The translations under genes were made by a program, and so were the position numbers. Below, one piece after another: positions 24,015 through 31,523 of a stretch of DNA of 33,766 nt (position 1 is the stretch's first letter; every line of letters begins with the position of its first letter). The stretch lies in assembly GCA_021788115.1 (NCBI GenBank), contig JAJYLA010000025.1, forward strand, positions 1 to 33,766, written 5' to 3'. Origin of the DNA: Actinomycetes bacterium. Its GTDB lineage: Bacteria; Actinomycetota; Acidimicrobiia; Acidimicrobiales; Palsa-688. Below the pieces are notes generated by a model. It was given only the letters and a program-made list of their open reading frames with translations, ran no database searches and was not told the origin of the DNA.

Positions 24015-24031
24015 TCTAGACTGTTCCAACG

Positions 24032-24685
24032 GTGGACTCTGAGGACGTCGCTGCCGCCCTGGGACGCAACGTGCGGGCGCTTCGCCAGCGCCGGCGCATG
24101 AGCATCGAGGCCCTGGCGACCGCCGCCGGGGTGAGCCGGGGAACCGTGATCCAGATCGAGGCGGGGCGCTCCAACCCGGGCATCGCCACGCTCTTCCATC
24201 TCGCCGAGTCCCTCGGCGTCGGGCTGGCCTCGTTGATCGACGCCGACGGCGAACCCCGCGTCACGATCCGCCGGGCCGACCGCGCCGTCCCGCTGTGGCT
24301 GTCGCCGGCAGGGAGCCGTGCGGTGTTCCTCATGGGGACCGATCCGCCGGACTCCTTCGAGCTCTGGGAGTGGACGTTGCAGCCGGGCGACTGCTTCGTC
24401 GGCGAGGCACATCCTCCCGCGACGGTGGAGGTGCTGCACGTGCTGGAGGGCCGCCTCGAGCTCAGCGTCGGTGCCGCCGTGGCCACCGGCGGCGAGGAGG
24501 CGTCGGTGGCGACCCACACGGCCGGTCCCGGCGACACGCTGCTGTTCGAGGCGCACGAGGCCCACCGCTACTCGCACGGCGGGGGCGACGAGGTGCGGTT
24601 CCTGATGTTCATCCAGCAGCCGGGGGACACGGGCATCGGCCCGCCGGCGGGGATCGCGCCGGTCGACGGCAGGCCGCCCGGCTGA
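24032..24685 (+). CDS. XRE-family regulator with C-terminal cupin domain
   Basis: 217-residue two-domain transcription factor. Residues about 8-63 form a helix-turn-helix (LRQRRRMSIEALATAAGVSR, GTVIQIEAGRSNPG). Residues about 115-195 form a cupin barrel with HPPATVEVLHVLEGRLEL and GDTLLFEAHEAHRYSH, presumably the ligand sensor. GTG start, no Shine-Dalgarno, TAGACT 9 nt upstream: near-leaderless. Divergent from an EamA exporter with a palindrome between them, so the pair probably forms an export response to a small molecule. Its last codons and stop lie within the first unit of the downstream 17-bp repeat array. Confidence 0.92.
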   Translation: MDSEDVAAALGRNVRALRQRRRMSIEALATAAGVSRGTVIQIEAGRSNPGIATLFHLAESLGVGLASLIDADGEPRVTIRRADRAVPLWLSPAGSRAVFLMGTDPPDSFELWEWTLQPGDCFVGEAHPPATVEVLHVLEGRLELSVGAAVATGGEEASVATHTAGPGDTLLFEAHEAHRYSHGGGDEVRFLMFIQQPGDTGIGPPAGIAPVDGRPPG

Positions 24686-24848
24686 CAGGGCCGCCCGGCT
24701 GACAGGGCCGCCGGGCTGACAGGGCCGCCCGGCTGACAGGGCCGCCGGGCTGACAGGGCCGCCCGGCTGACAGGGCCGCCCGGCTGACAGGGCCGCCCGG
24801 CTGACAGGGCCGCCCGGCTGACAGGGCCGCCCGGCCCGCCCGGCTGCC
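24670..24848. repeat. 17-bp intergenic tandem-repeat array
   Basis: Unit CAGGGCCGCCCGGCTGA. The first unit (24670-24685) lacks one G; units 2-9 (24686-24821) are full length, and units 3 and 5 carry CCGGGC in place of CCCGGC; a tenth decays from 24822. No spacers are present. The stop codon of the XRE-cupin gene is the TGA of unit 1. The array fills most of the 234-bp gap before the cDPGS-like gene. Adjacent CCGGGC and GCCCGG segments can pair into stems in RNA. Most likely a variable-number tandem repeat; a protein-binding array or transcription pause site cannot be excluded. Confidence 0.95.
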
Positions 24849-24919
24849 ACGCCCCGCCGGCGAGGCGCAGGGACCTTGGGCTCTGCGCCCGAAGCCCCCG
24901 AGACCACAAGGATGGCGGC

Positions 24920-26275
24920 ATGACAGCACGAACCGTTGGCGTACGACGCCGGGTGGTGATCATGGGGGCGGGGGGACGAGACTTCCACGACTTCAACGTC
25001 GTGTTCCGCGACGACCCGTCGGCGGAGGTGGTGGCGTTCACCGCCGCCCAGATCCCCGGCATCGACGACCGCTTCTACCCGCCGGCGCTGGCGGGGCCGC
25101 TCTACCCGGCGGGGATCCCGATCCGGCCCGAGGACGAGCTCGAGGAGATCCTCCGGTCGAGCGGCGTCGACGAGGTCGTCCTCGCCTACTCCGATCTCCC
25201 CCACGTCGAGGTCATGCACCGGGCCTCGAGGATCCTGGCAGCGGGGGCGGACTTCCGCCTGATCGGCCCCGACGCGAGCATGCTGCGCAGCACCAGGCCG
25301 GTGGTGGCGGTGTGCGCCGTGCGGACAGGGTCCGGCAAGAGCCAGACCAGCCGCGCGGTCGGCCGCATCCTCGTGGACGCCGGCCTCCGGGTGGTGCAGG
25401 TCCGCCACCCGATGCCCTACGGATCGCTCGAGGAGATGGCGGTGCAGCGCTTCTCGAGCATCGAGGACATCGACGCGGCGGCCCCGACGATCGAAGAGCG
25501 CGAGGAGTACGAGGCCCCTGTCGCGGAGGGCATCGTGGTGTTCGCCGGCGTGGACTACGAACGGATCCTCCGCGCCGCAGAGGCGGAGGCCGACGTCGTC
25601 CTCTGGGACGGCGGCAACAACGACTTTCCTTTTTTCCGCCCCGACCTCCTCGTCACCGTCGTCGACCCGCTGCGACCCGGCCACGAGCTGGGCTTCTACC
25701 CCGGCGAGACCAACCTGCGCATGGCCGGCGTCGTGGTGGTCAACAAGGTGGACAGCGCGGAGCCCGGCGCGCTGGCCACGGTGCTCGACAACGTGGCGCG
25801 GGTGAACCCCGGCGCCACGGTGGTGCGCGCCGAGTCGCCGGTGGTCCTCGCCGGCGGGCCCTCCCTCGCCGGCGCCCGCGTCGTGGTGATCGAGGACGGC
25901 CCGAGCGTCACCCACGGCGACATGCCCTTCGGGGCGGGCACCGTCGCGGCCCGGCGGGAGGGGGCGGTGATCGTCGACCCCCGTCCCTTCGCCGCCGGCT
26001 CGATCGCCGACACGTATCGCCGCTACCCCGGCATCGGGGCGGTGCTACCGGCGATGGGGTACTCGACGCAGCAGGTGGAGGACCTCCGCCAGACGGTCGA
26101 GGCGTCGGGGTGCGACGTCGTCGTCGCCGGCACCCCGATCGACCTCGGCCGGATCCTGCGGGTCACCCCGCCGATCCGGCGGGCCTCCTACTCGCTCTCC
26201 CCGGTCGGCGAGCCGAGCCTCGCCGACGCGCTCGCCCCGTTCGTCAGCAGGGCCGTCGCTGCGGCGACGACCTGA
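24920..26275 (+). CDS. Cyclic 2,3-diphosphoglycerate synthetase-like P-loop protein
   Basis: 451-residue protein of the family named for archaeal cyclic 2,3-diphosphoglycerate synthetase, of very similar length. The N-terminal part (VVIMGAGGRDFHDFNVVFRD) is a Rossmann-like segment. The P-loop is AVRTGSGKSQTSR with Lys140-Ser141. WDGGNNDFPFFRPDLLVTVVDP and VVVNKVDSAE follow, the latter like an NKxD nucleotide-specificity motif, suggesting a GTPase-like enzyme. Bacterial members have no established product, so synthesis of cDPG is only a name here. ATG start preceded by AAGGAT. Its 3' end overlaps by 88 bp the 3' end of the opposing E1 gene. Confidence 0.85.
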   Translation: MTARTVGVRRRVVIMGAGGRDFHDFNVVFRDDPSAEVVAFTAAQIPGIDDRFYPPALAGPLYPAGIPIRPEDELEEILRSSGVDEVVLAYSDLPHVEVMHRASRILAAGADFRLIGPDASMLRSTRPVVAVCAVRTGSGKSQTSRAVGRILVDAGLRVVQVRHPMPYGSLEEMAVQRFSSIEDIDAAAPTIEEREEYEAPVAEGIVVFAGVDYERILRAAEAEADVVLWDGGNNDFPFFRPDLLVTVVDPLRPGHELGFYPGETNLRMAGVVVVNKVDSAEPGALATVLDNVARVNPGATVVRAESPVVLAGGPSLAGARVVVIEDGPSVTHGDMPFGAGTVAARREGAVIVDPRPFAAGSIADTYRRYPGIGAVLPAMGYSTQQVEDLRQTVEASGCDVVVAGTPIDLGRILRVTPPIRRASYSLSPVGEPSLADALAPFVSRAVAAATT

Positions 26276-28578
26276 TCCTCGGAGACGAGCACGAGCTGCG
26301 CCGCCTCGCCGAGGGGGATGAAGGAGTCCTCCGAGGCGACGCGGCGGACCGCCCCGTCGAAGCCGGCGTCGACGAGGGCGGTGATCACCCCTTCGGAGAC
26401 GCCCCCGGTGCGGCGCGTCTCGTCCACGACGAGCACCCGGCCGGTGGCCGACGCCTCGCGCAGCACGTCGTCGACGGGCAGCGGCGCCAGCCACCGCAGG
26501 TCGACCACCCGCACGCCGGCACCCGTCGCGGCCAGCCGGCGCGCCGCCCGCAGGGACATCGGCACGCCGTTGGCGAAGGTGACGATCGTGAGGTCCCGCC
26601 CCCCGCCGTAGGTGCGCGCCGACCCGATCGGCACGTGGGCGGCGGCCCACTCCGCCGGCGGGGCGTACGGCGCCAGCCATCCCCGGTCGCCGTCGCCGTG
26701 GAGGTCCCGGGTGTGGTACAGGGCGATCGGCTCGAGGAACGCGCACACGGCGCCGTCGGCGGCGGCGGCGGCGAGGCACGTGCGCAGCATCGCGGCGGCG
26801 TCGTCGGGCCGGGCCGGCGAGGCGATGACCAGACCGGGGATGTCCCGGAGGGCCGCGACGGAGTTGTCGTTGTGGAAGTGGCCGCCGAAGCCGCGCTGGT
26901 AGCCGTACGACGCGATCCGCACCACCATCGGGTTGCGGAACTGTCCCTGGGAGAAAAACTGCTCGGTCGCGGCCTCGCCCCGGAGCTGATCCTCGGCGTT
27001 GTGGACATACGCCAGGTACTGGATCTCCGGTACGGGGAGCAACCCCGCCAGGCCGGCCCCGAGGGCCAGGCCGAGGATCGACTGCTCGTCGAGGACGCTG
27101 TCGAACACCCGGGCGGCTCCGGCGTGGCGGGCCAGGCCGCGGGTGAGGCCGTAGACGCCTCCCTTCACCCCGACGTCCTCCCCGAAGACCACCATGTTCG
27201 GGTAGCCGGCGAGCCCGTCCGCGAGCGCCGCGTTCACCGCCTGGGCGAGCGTGAGGTCGCCCTGCTCCTCGGGGAGCCGGCCCTCGTGCATGCGCCGGCG
27301 GGTCTCGGGATCCGGCTGCGTCGCCGCCAGCGCGGCCACCCGTCCGGGGTCGCGCGGTGCCAGCGGGGCCACCACCTCGGCGACCGAGCCGAGCTGGGGG
27401 GCGTCGCTCACCTCCCCAGCGGTCTCCCGGACGCGTGCGCGCATGGCCTCGTAGCGGGCGATCACCTCGCCGGCGTCGAGGAGGCCGGCCTCCACGAGAA
27501 GCTGGGCGGTGGCGACCAGCGGGTCGCGCTCGAGCTCCTCGGCGACGTCCGAGGGGGCCCGGTAGGCGACCTCGGCGTCGGCGCCGGCGTGGCCGAGATA
27601 GCGGACCACCGACAGGTGCAGGAACGCCGGCGCCCGGTGCTCGCGCACGTAGGCCACGGCCTCGGTGGCGGCGTCCCACACGTCGGCGAGGTCGCAGCCG
27701 TCCGCGGAGAAGTAGCGCAGCCCGGGCCGGTCGGACCAGTCGGCCCGGACCCAGCCGGGGGGCGTGGGGACGCTGATGCCGAGTCCGTTGTCCTCGCACA
27801 CGAGGAGGAGCGGGAGCGGCAGGCGCTGGTAGCGGATCCACTCGGCGGTGTGCGCCGCCCCGAGGGCGGTGGAGTGGTTGGCGGAGGCGTCGCCGAAGCT
27901 CGCGACGACCACCGCGTCGCTTTCCCAGCCGCTCGGCACGCCGAGCCGGGCGGCGCGCTCGATGGCGAACGCCAGCCCGACGGCGCGCGGCAGGTGCGAC
28001 GCGATCGTCGACGTCTGGGGGATCACCGCCAGCTCGCGGCGGCCGAACACCTTGTGGCGGCCGCCGGCGATCGGCTCGTCGGCCGCCGCGCAGATGCCGA
28101 GCAGCACGTCGCGAACCGCGTCGGTGCTCCCCTGCTGCGCCGCACGGGCGACGTAGAACCCGCCCGAGCGGTAGTGCAGCAGCGCCGGGTCGGTCGGCCG
28201 GAGGGCCGCGGCCACCGCCGCGTTGCCCTCGTGGCCGCTCGAGCCGATCGTGTAGTACCCCGCGCCCCGGGCCCGCAGCTCGCGTGCCGCCAGGTCCAGG
28301 TGGCGGCTGGCCAGCTGGGCGTCGAAGAGCTCCAGGCACCGGGCCCCGGTAAGGGTCGTGCCGTCCCGCACCGGCGCCTCCATGGGCCGGCGCCCGACGG
28401 TGCGGAACGCGGCGACGGCGCCGGCGAACCGGGTGTCGATCGGCTCGGCCGGCGCGCCGGCAGCCGGAGCCGGGGGCGCGGTCGGGGTCGCCGGGGGCGC
28501 GGTCGGGGTCGCCGGGGGCGCGGTCGGGGTCGCCGGGGGCGTCGTGCCGGCCGGCCCCTGCGCCACCGGAGCGGTCAC
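26188..28578 (-). CDS. 2-oxoacid dehydrogenase E1, fused alpha and beta subunits
   Basis: 796-residue thiamine-diphosphate enzyme that decarboxylates a 2-oxoacid and hands the acyl group to an E2 lipoyl domain. Residues about 1-45 are an Ala/Pro/Thr linker with three ATPTAPP repeats. About 50-390 is the E1 alpha part with GDASANHS at 229-236 and EDNGLGIS at 262-269, the ThDP/metal motif with DNG instead of the usual NNG. About 425-796 is the E1 beta part (VVFGEDVGVKGGVYGLT, PVPEIQYLAYVHNAEDQLRG). No E2 or E3 gene is present. GTG at 28578 overlaps the aldehyde dehydrogenase stop (GTGA). Operon context favours 2-oxoadipate from lysine; branched-chain 2-oxoacids are the main alternative. Confidence 0.88.
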   Translation of the reverse strand: MTAPVAQGPAGTTPPATPTAPPATPTAPPATPTAPPAPAAGAPAEPIDTRFAGAVAAFRTVGRRPMEAPVRDGTTLTGARCLELFDAQLASRHLDLAARELRARGAGYYTIGSSGHEGNAAVAAALRPTDPALLHYRSGGFYVARAAQQGSTDAVRDVLLGICAAADEPIAGGRHKVFGRRELAVIPQTSTIASHLPRAVGLAFAIERAARLGVPSGWESDAVVVASFGDASANHSTALGAAHTAEWIRYQRLPLPLLLVCEDNGLGISVPTPPGWVRADWSDRPGLRYFSADGCDLADVWDAATEAVAYVREHRAPAFLHLSVVRYLGHAGADAEVAYRAPSDVAEELERDPLVATAQLLVEAGLLDAGEVIARYEAMRARVRETAGEVSDAPQLGSVAEVVAPLAPRDPGRVAALAATQPDPETRRRMHEGRLPEEQGDLTLAQAVNAALADGLAGYPNMVVFGEDVGVKGGVYGLTRGLARHAGAARVFDSVLDEQSILGLALGAGLAGLLPVPEIQYLAYVHNAEDQLRGEAATEQFFSQGQFRNPMVVRIASYGYQRGFGGHFHNDNSVAALRDIPGLVIASPARPDDAAAMLRTCLAAAAADGAVCAFLEPIALYHTRDLHGDGDRGWLAPYAPPAEWAAAHVPIGSARTYGGGRDLTIVTFANGVPMSLRAARRLAATGAGVRVVDLRWLAPLPVDDVLREASATGRVLVVDETRRTGGVSEGVITALVDAGFDGAVRRVASEDSFIPLGEAAQLVLVSEDQVVAAATALLTNGASASARLGSPTGESE
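28471..28540 (-). repeat. 21-bp tandem repeat coding the E1 N-terminal linker
   Basis: Three identical 21-bp units (28471-28491, 28492-28512, 28513-28533) plus a 7-bp partial copy. On the coding strand they give the repeating ATPTAPP linker. Each unit is a multiple of three, so copy-number change keeps the frame. Confidence 0.95.
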
Positions 28579-30083
28579 CGGCGGTCGCCCAGGCGGTGTC
28601 CGTAGTCGGGCGCCACCGTCTGGACGTCCATCTGTGCCTTCTGGAGGCGCCCCGAGTAGTCCCAGTTCATCGCCTGCCAGCGGGTGAACTGGTCGAGGAC
28701 CCACACGCCCGACTGGCGGCTGCCGTTGCCGCTGCGGCCGTTGCCGCCGAAGGGGAGGTGGGCTTCGGCGCCGGAGGTGGAGTTGTTGACGCTCACCATG
28801 CCGGCGCTGACCCCCGCCCGGAACCGGAACGCGTCCTTCGGGTCGGTCGTGTAGATCGACGACGACAGCCCGTAGCCGGGTGCGTTGGCCAGGGCGATGG
28901 CCTCGTCGAGGTCCGCGTAGGTGGTGACCCCGACGATCGGCCCGAAGGTCTCCTCCCGGAACACCTGGTCGTCGGCGCGGACGCCGTCGAGGATCGTCGG
29001 ATGGTAGTAGAGGCCGGTGCCGGGATCGCCGACGAACCCGGTCCGTGGGTTGGCGGGGGTGATCCGGCCGATGCCGTCGGAGCCGAGGACCCGGTGGTGC
29101 CCGCCGATCCAGCCGAGGTACTGCTCGAAGCGCGCCGCGTACGCCTCGCTGATCAGGGGGCCCATGACGACGTCCTCGGTGGGGTCACCCACGGGGGCGG
29201 AGCGCACCGCCGCGTCGAATCGGTCGAGGAACTCGTCGTGGAGGGACGCCTGGACGATGACGGTCCCGAGGGACGTGCAGCGCTGCCCGGCCGTGCCGAA
29301 TCCCGAGAAGAGCGCCCCTTCCACGGCGAGGTCGAGGTCGGCCGACCCGGTGACGACCATCGGGTTCTTGCCGCCCAGCTCGAGGCAGGCCGTCTGCAGG
29401 TACCGGCCGGCGAGCTCACCGATGCGGACACCGACAGCGGTCGAGCCGGTGAAGCCGATCTTGTCGATCACGCCGGCCGCCAAACCCTGTTCCAGGCCGG
29501 CGAAGGTGGTGGGGCCGTCCGCCACGACGAGGTGCAGGACCCCCTCGGGCAGGCCGGCCGCCTGGAGCATCTCGTAGAGGGCCCGCGCCGAGGCGGCGGC
29601 GTACTCGGCGGGCTTCCACACCACCGCGTTGCCGGTCAGGAGGGCGGGCACGAGGTACCACGAGGGGACGGCGACGGGGAAGTTGCCCGCGGTGATGACC
29701 GCGGCGACCCCGACGGGCACCCGGAAGGTGAACAGCTGCTTGTCGGGCATTTCGCTCGGCACCGTCTGGCCGTAGAGCCGCCGGCCCTCGCCGAGGAAGA
29801 AGTCGCAGGTGTCGATGATCTCCTGGACCTCGCCGAGCGACTCGGCGTAGGGCTTGCCGACCTCCCGTGTCACGAGCCGGGCGAGCGCCTCCTTGTTGGA
29901 CTCGACGATGCGGCCGGCGGCGGCGATCACCCGGCCCCGTACGGGAGCGGGCACGAGGGACCAGGCGCGCTGCGCCTCTCGGGCGCGCGTGCAGGCGGCC
30001 ACCATGTCGCCGGCGGTGGCCAGGGTGACCTTGTCGACGACGTCGTCGAGGTGGGAGGGGTTGACGGAGAGATACGTGGTCAT
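28575..30083 (-). CDS. NAD(P)-dependent aldehyde dehydrogenase, probable aminoadipate-semialdehyde dehydrogenase
   Basis: 502-residue soluble aldehyde dehydrogenase. General-base Glu235 (LELGGKNPM) and nucleophile Cys269 (GQRCTS) are present with the standard 34-residue spacing; the coenzyme motif GFTGSTAVG lies at about 200. The C-terminus (NGRSGNGSRQSGVWVLDQFTRWQAMNW-type) is Trp-rich and specific to a subgroup I cannot name with certainty. It lies between lysine 6-aminotransferase and a 2-oxoacid dehydrogenase, joined to the former by an ATGA overlap, so oxidation of 2-aminoadipate-6-semialdehyde (in equilibrium with piperideine-6-carboxylate) to 2-aminoadipate is the likely job. Confidence 0.92.
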   Translation of the reverse strand: MTTYLSVNPSHLDDVVDKVTLATAGDMVAACTRAREAQRAWSLVPAPVRGRVIAAAGRIVESNKEALARLVTREVGKPYAESLGEVQEIIDTCDFFLGEGRRLYGQTVPSEMPDKQLFTFRVPVGVAAVITAGNFPVAVPSWYLVPALLTGNAVVWKPAEYAAASARALYEMLQAAGLPEGVLHLVVADGPTTFAGLEQGLAAGVIDKIGFTGSTAVGVRIGELAGRYLQTACLELGGKNPMVVTGSADLDLAVEGALFSGFGTAGQRCTSLGTVIVQASLHDEFLDRFDAAVRSAPVGDPTEDVVMGPLISEAYAARFEQYLGWIGGHHRVLGSDGIGRITPANPRTGFVGDPGTGLYYHPTILDGVRADDQVFREETFGPIVGVTTYADLDEAIALANAPGYGLSSSIYTTDPKDAFRFRAGVSAGMVSVNNSTSGAEAHLPFGGNGRSGNGSRQSGVWVLDQFTRWQAMNWDYSGRLQKAQMDVQTVAPDYGHRLGDRR

Positions 30084-31411
30084 CGGGACTCCATCGTGTC
30101 GAGGCAGCGGTCCAGGGCGTCGAGGCCGTGCTGGAGCTCCTCCTCGCTCACCGACAGCGCCGGGCGAAAGCGGATCGACGCCTCGCCGCACGCGAGCGTC
30201 AGCACGTGCTCGCGCTCGCGGAGGAGGCCGAGCAGGCGGTCACGGGACGCGCCGTCGGGGAGGTCGAGGGCCGTCATGAGCCCGCGACCGCGGACGTTGC
30301 TCACCAGCCCGTCGTGCCTGCCCTGCAGCATGTCGAGCTGCTTGACGAACCAGGCGCCCGTGTCGGCTGCGGCGTCGAAGAGGCGGTCGCGCTCGATGAT
30401 CTCGAGCAGCCGGCGGGAGCGGACCATGTCGACCAGGCCGCCGCCCCACGTCGAGTTGATCCGGCCGCTCACGCGGAACACGTTGTCCTCGACGTCGTCG
30501 ACCCGGCGGCCGGCCATGACGCCGCCGAGCTGCACCTTTTTGGCGAAGGCGACGATGTCGGGCTCGAGCCCGAGCTGCTGGTACGCCCAGGCGGTTCCGG
30601 TGATGCCGACGCCAGTCTGGACCTCGTCGAGGATGAACAGGGCGTCGTGCTGGCGGCACATCTGCTGCATGGCCTGGAGGAACTCGGCCCTCATGTGGTT
30701 GTCGCCGCCCTCGCCCTGGATGGGCTCCGCGAGGAAGCAGGCGATGTCGTGCGGGTGGGCTTCGAACGCCCGGCGCGCCTGGTCGAGGGCGCGCTCCTCG
30801 GAGGCGACGACCTCGTCGAGATGGTCCTCGAGGGGGAACCGGATCGCCGGAACGTCGATGCGGGGCCACCCGAAGGTGGGGAAGCGGTCGGTCTTGACCG
30901 GGTCGGTATTGGTCAGCGACAACGTGTAGCCGCTGCGCCCGTGGAAAGCGTGTGTCAGGTGGAGCACCCGCGTGCCGAGGGCCGGGTCGCGTCCGTGGGC
31001 CTCGTTGAGGTGGCTCTTCCAGTCGAAGGCCGCCTTGAGGGCATTCTCCACGGCGAGGGCGCCTCCCTCGACGAAGAACAGGTGGGGGAGCTGGGGGTCG
31101 CCGAGCACCCGCGCGAACGTCTCCACGAACTCGCAGAGCTGCGTCGTGTAGACGTCGGAGTTCGCCGGCTTGTTGGCGGCGATACGACCGAGGAGGGCGA
31201 CGAACTCCGGGTCGTCGACCAGGCCCGGAGGGTTGCTGCCCAGGGGCGACGAGGCGAAGAAGGTGTAGAGGTCCAGGTACCGCTCTCCGGTGCGGGCGTC
31301 GACGAACCAGGATCCCTGGCTGCGCTCGGGGTCGTAGACCAGGCGGAAGCCATCGACGAGAATGTGCTTGGAGAGCCGTGCATGCACCTCGGCTGCGTTG
31401 GCGGTGTGCAT
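30080..31411 (-). CDS. lat: L-lysine 6-transaminase
   Basis: PLP aminotransferase that transfers the epsilon-amino group of lysine to 2-oxoglutarate, giving 2-aminoadipate-6-semialdehyde. The 443-residue protein is very close to Mycobacterium tuberculosis Lat: FFVEGGALAVENALKAAFDW, FHGRSGYTLSLTNT, ACFLAEPIQGEGGD and AFAKKVQLGGVMAGRRVD, where Lys291/292 holds the PLP lysine, and RINSTWGGGLVDMVR. ATG at 31411 is used; the GGAGGT before it is only 1 nt away, oddly close, and a GTG at 31420 is an alternative. First gene of lat-aldehyde dehydrogenase-E1. No cephamycin or other lactam genes are near, so a catabolic or stress role is likely. Confidence 0.95.
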   Translation of the reverse strand: MHTANAAEVHARLSKHILVDGFRLVYDPERSQGSWFVDARTGERYLDLYTFFASSPLGSNPPGLVDDPEFVALLGRIAANKPANSDVYTTQLCEFVETFARVLGDPQLPHLFFVEGGALAVENALKAAFDWKSHLNEAHGRDPALGTRVLHLTHAFHGRSGYTLSLTNTDPVKTDRFPTFGWPRIDVPAIRFPLEDHLDEVVASEERALDQARRAFEAHPHDIACFLAEPIQGEGGDNHMRAEFLQAMQQMCRQHDALFILDEVQTGVGITGTAWAYQQLGLEPDIVAFAKKVQLGGVMAGRRVDDVEDNVFRVSGRINSTWGGGLVDMVRSRRLLEIIERDRLFDAAADTGAWFVKQLDMLQGRHDGLVSNVRGRGLMTALDLPDGASRDRLLGLLREREHVLTLACGEASIRFRPALSVSEEELQHGLDALDRCLDTMESR

Positions 31412-31523
31412 GACCTCCACTGTGGCATGCGCCGGAGGGTTCCCGGCGGAGCACAAAGTCCCCGGGCTGCCCGGCGCCGGCGCCCGCCGGGGGTGGCTGC
31501 CCGCCCGGGGGTGGCCCGTTCGC

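Noticed and set aside
24670-24848. CRISPR array
   Set aside because: Units are 17 bp, directly abutting, with no spacers and no cas genes nearby.
24568-25062. Minus-strand ORF with collagen-like SAGRPCQPGGPV repeats
   Set aside because: It is the translation of the 17-bp tandem array in the antisense frame; no start or ribosome-binding context and no family.
25312-30929. Plus-strand ORFs of 1097 and 777 codons across the E1 and aldehyde dehydrogenase genes
   Set aside because: They are antisense shadows; the minus strand encodes coupled enzymes with intact active sites.
31445-31505. GC-rich dyads between slipin and lat as a terminator
   Set aside because: Several overlapping imperfect pairings are possible but none forms a clean extended stem, and there is no T-run.
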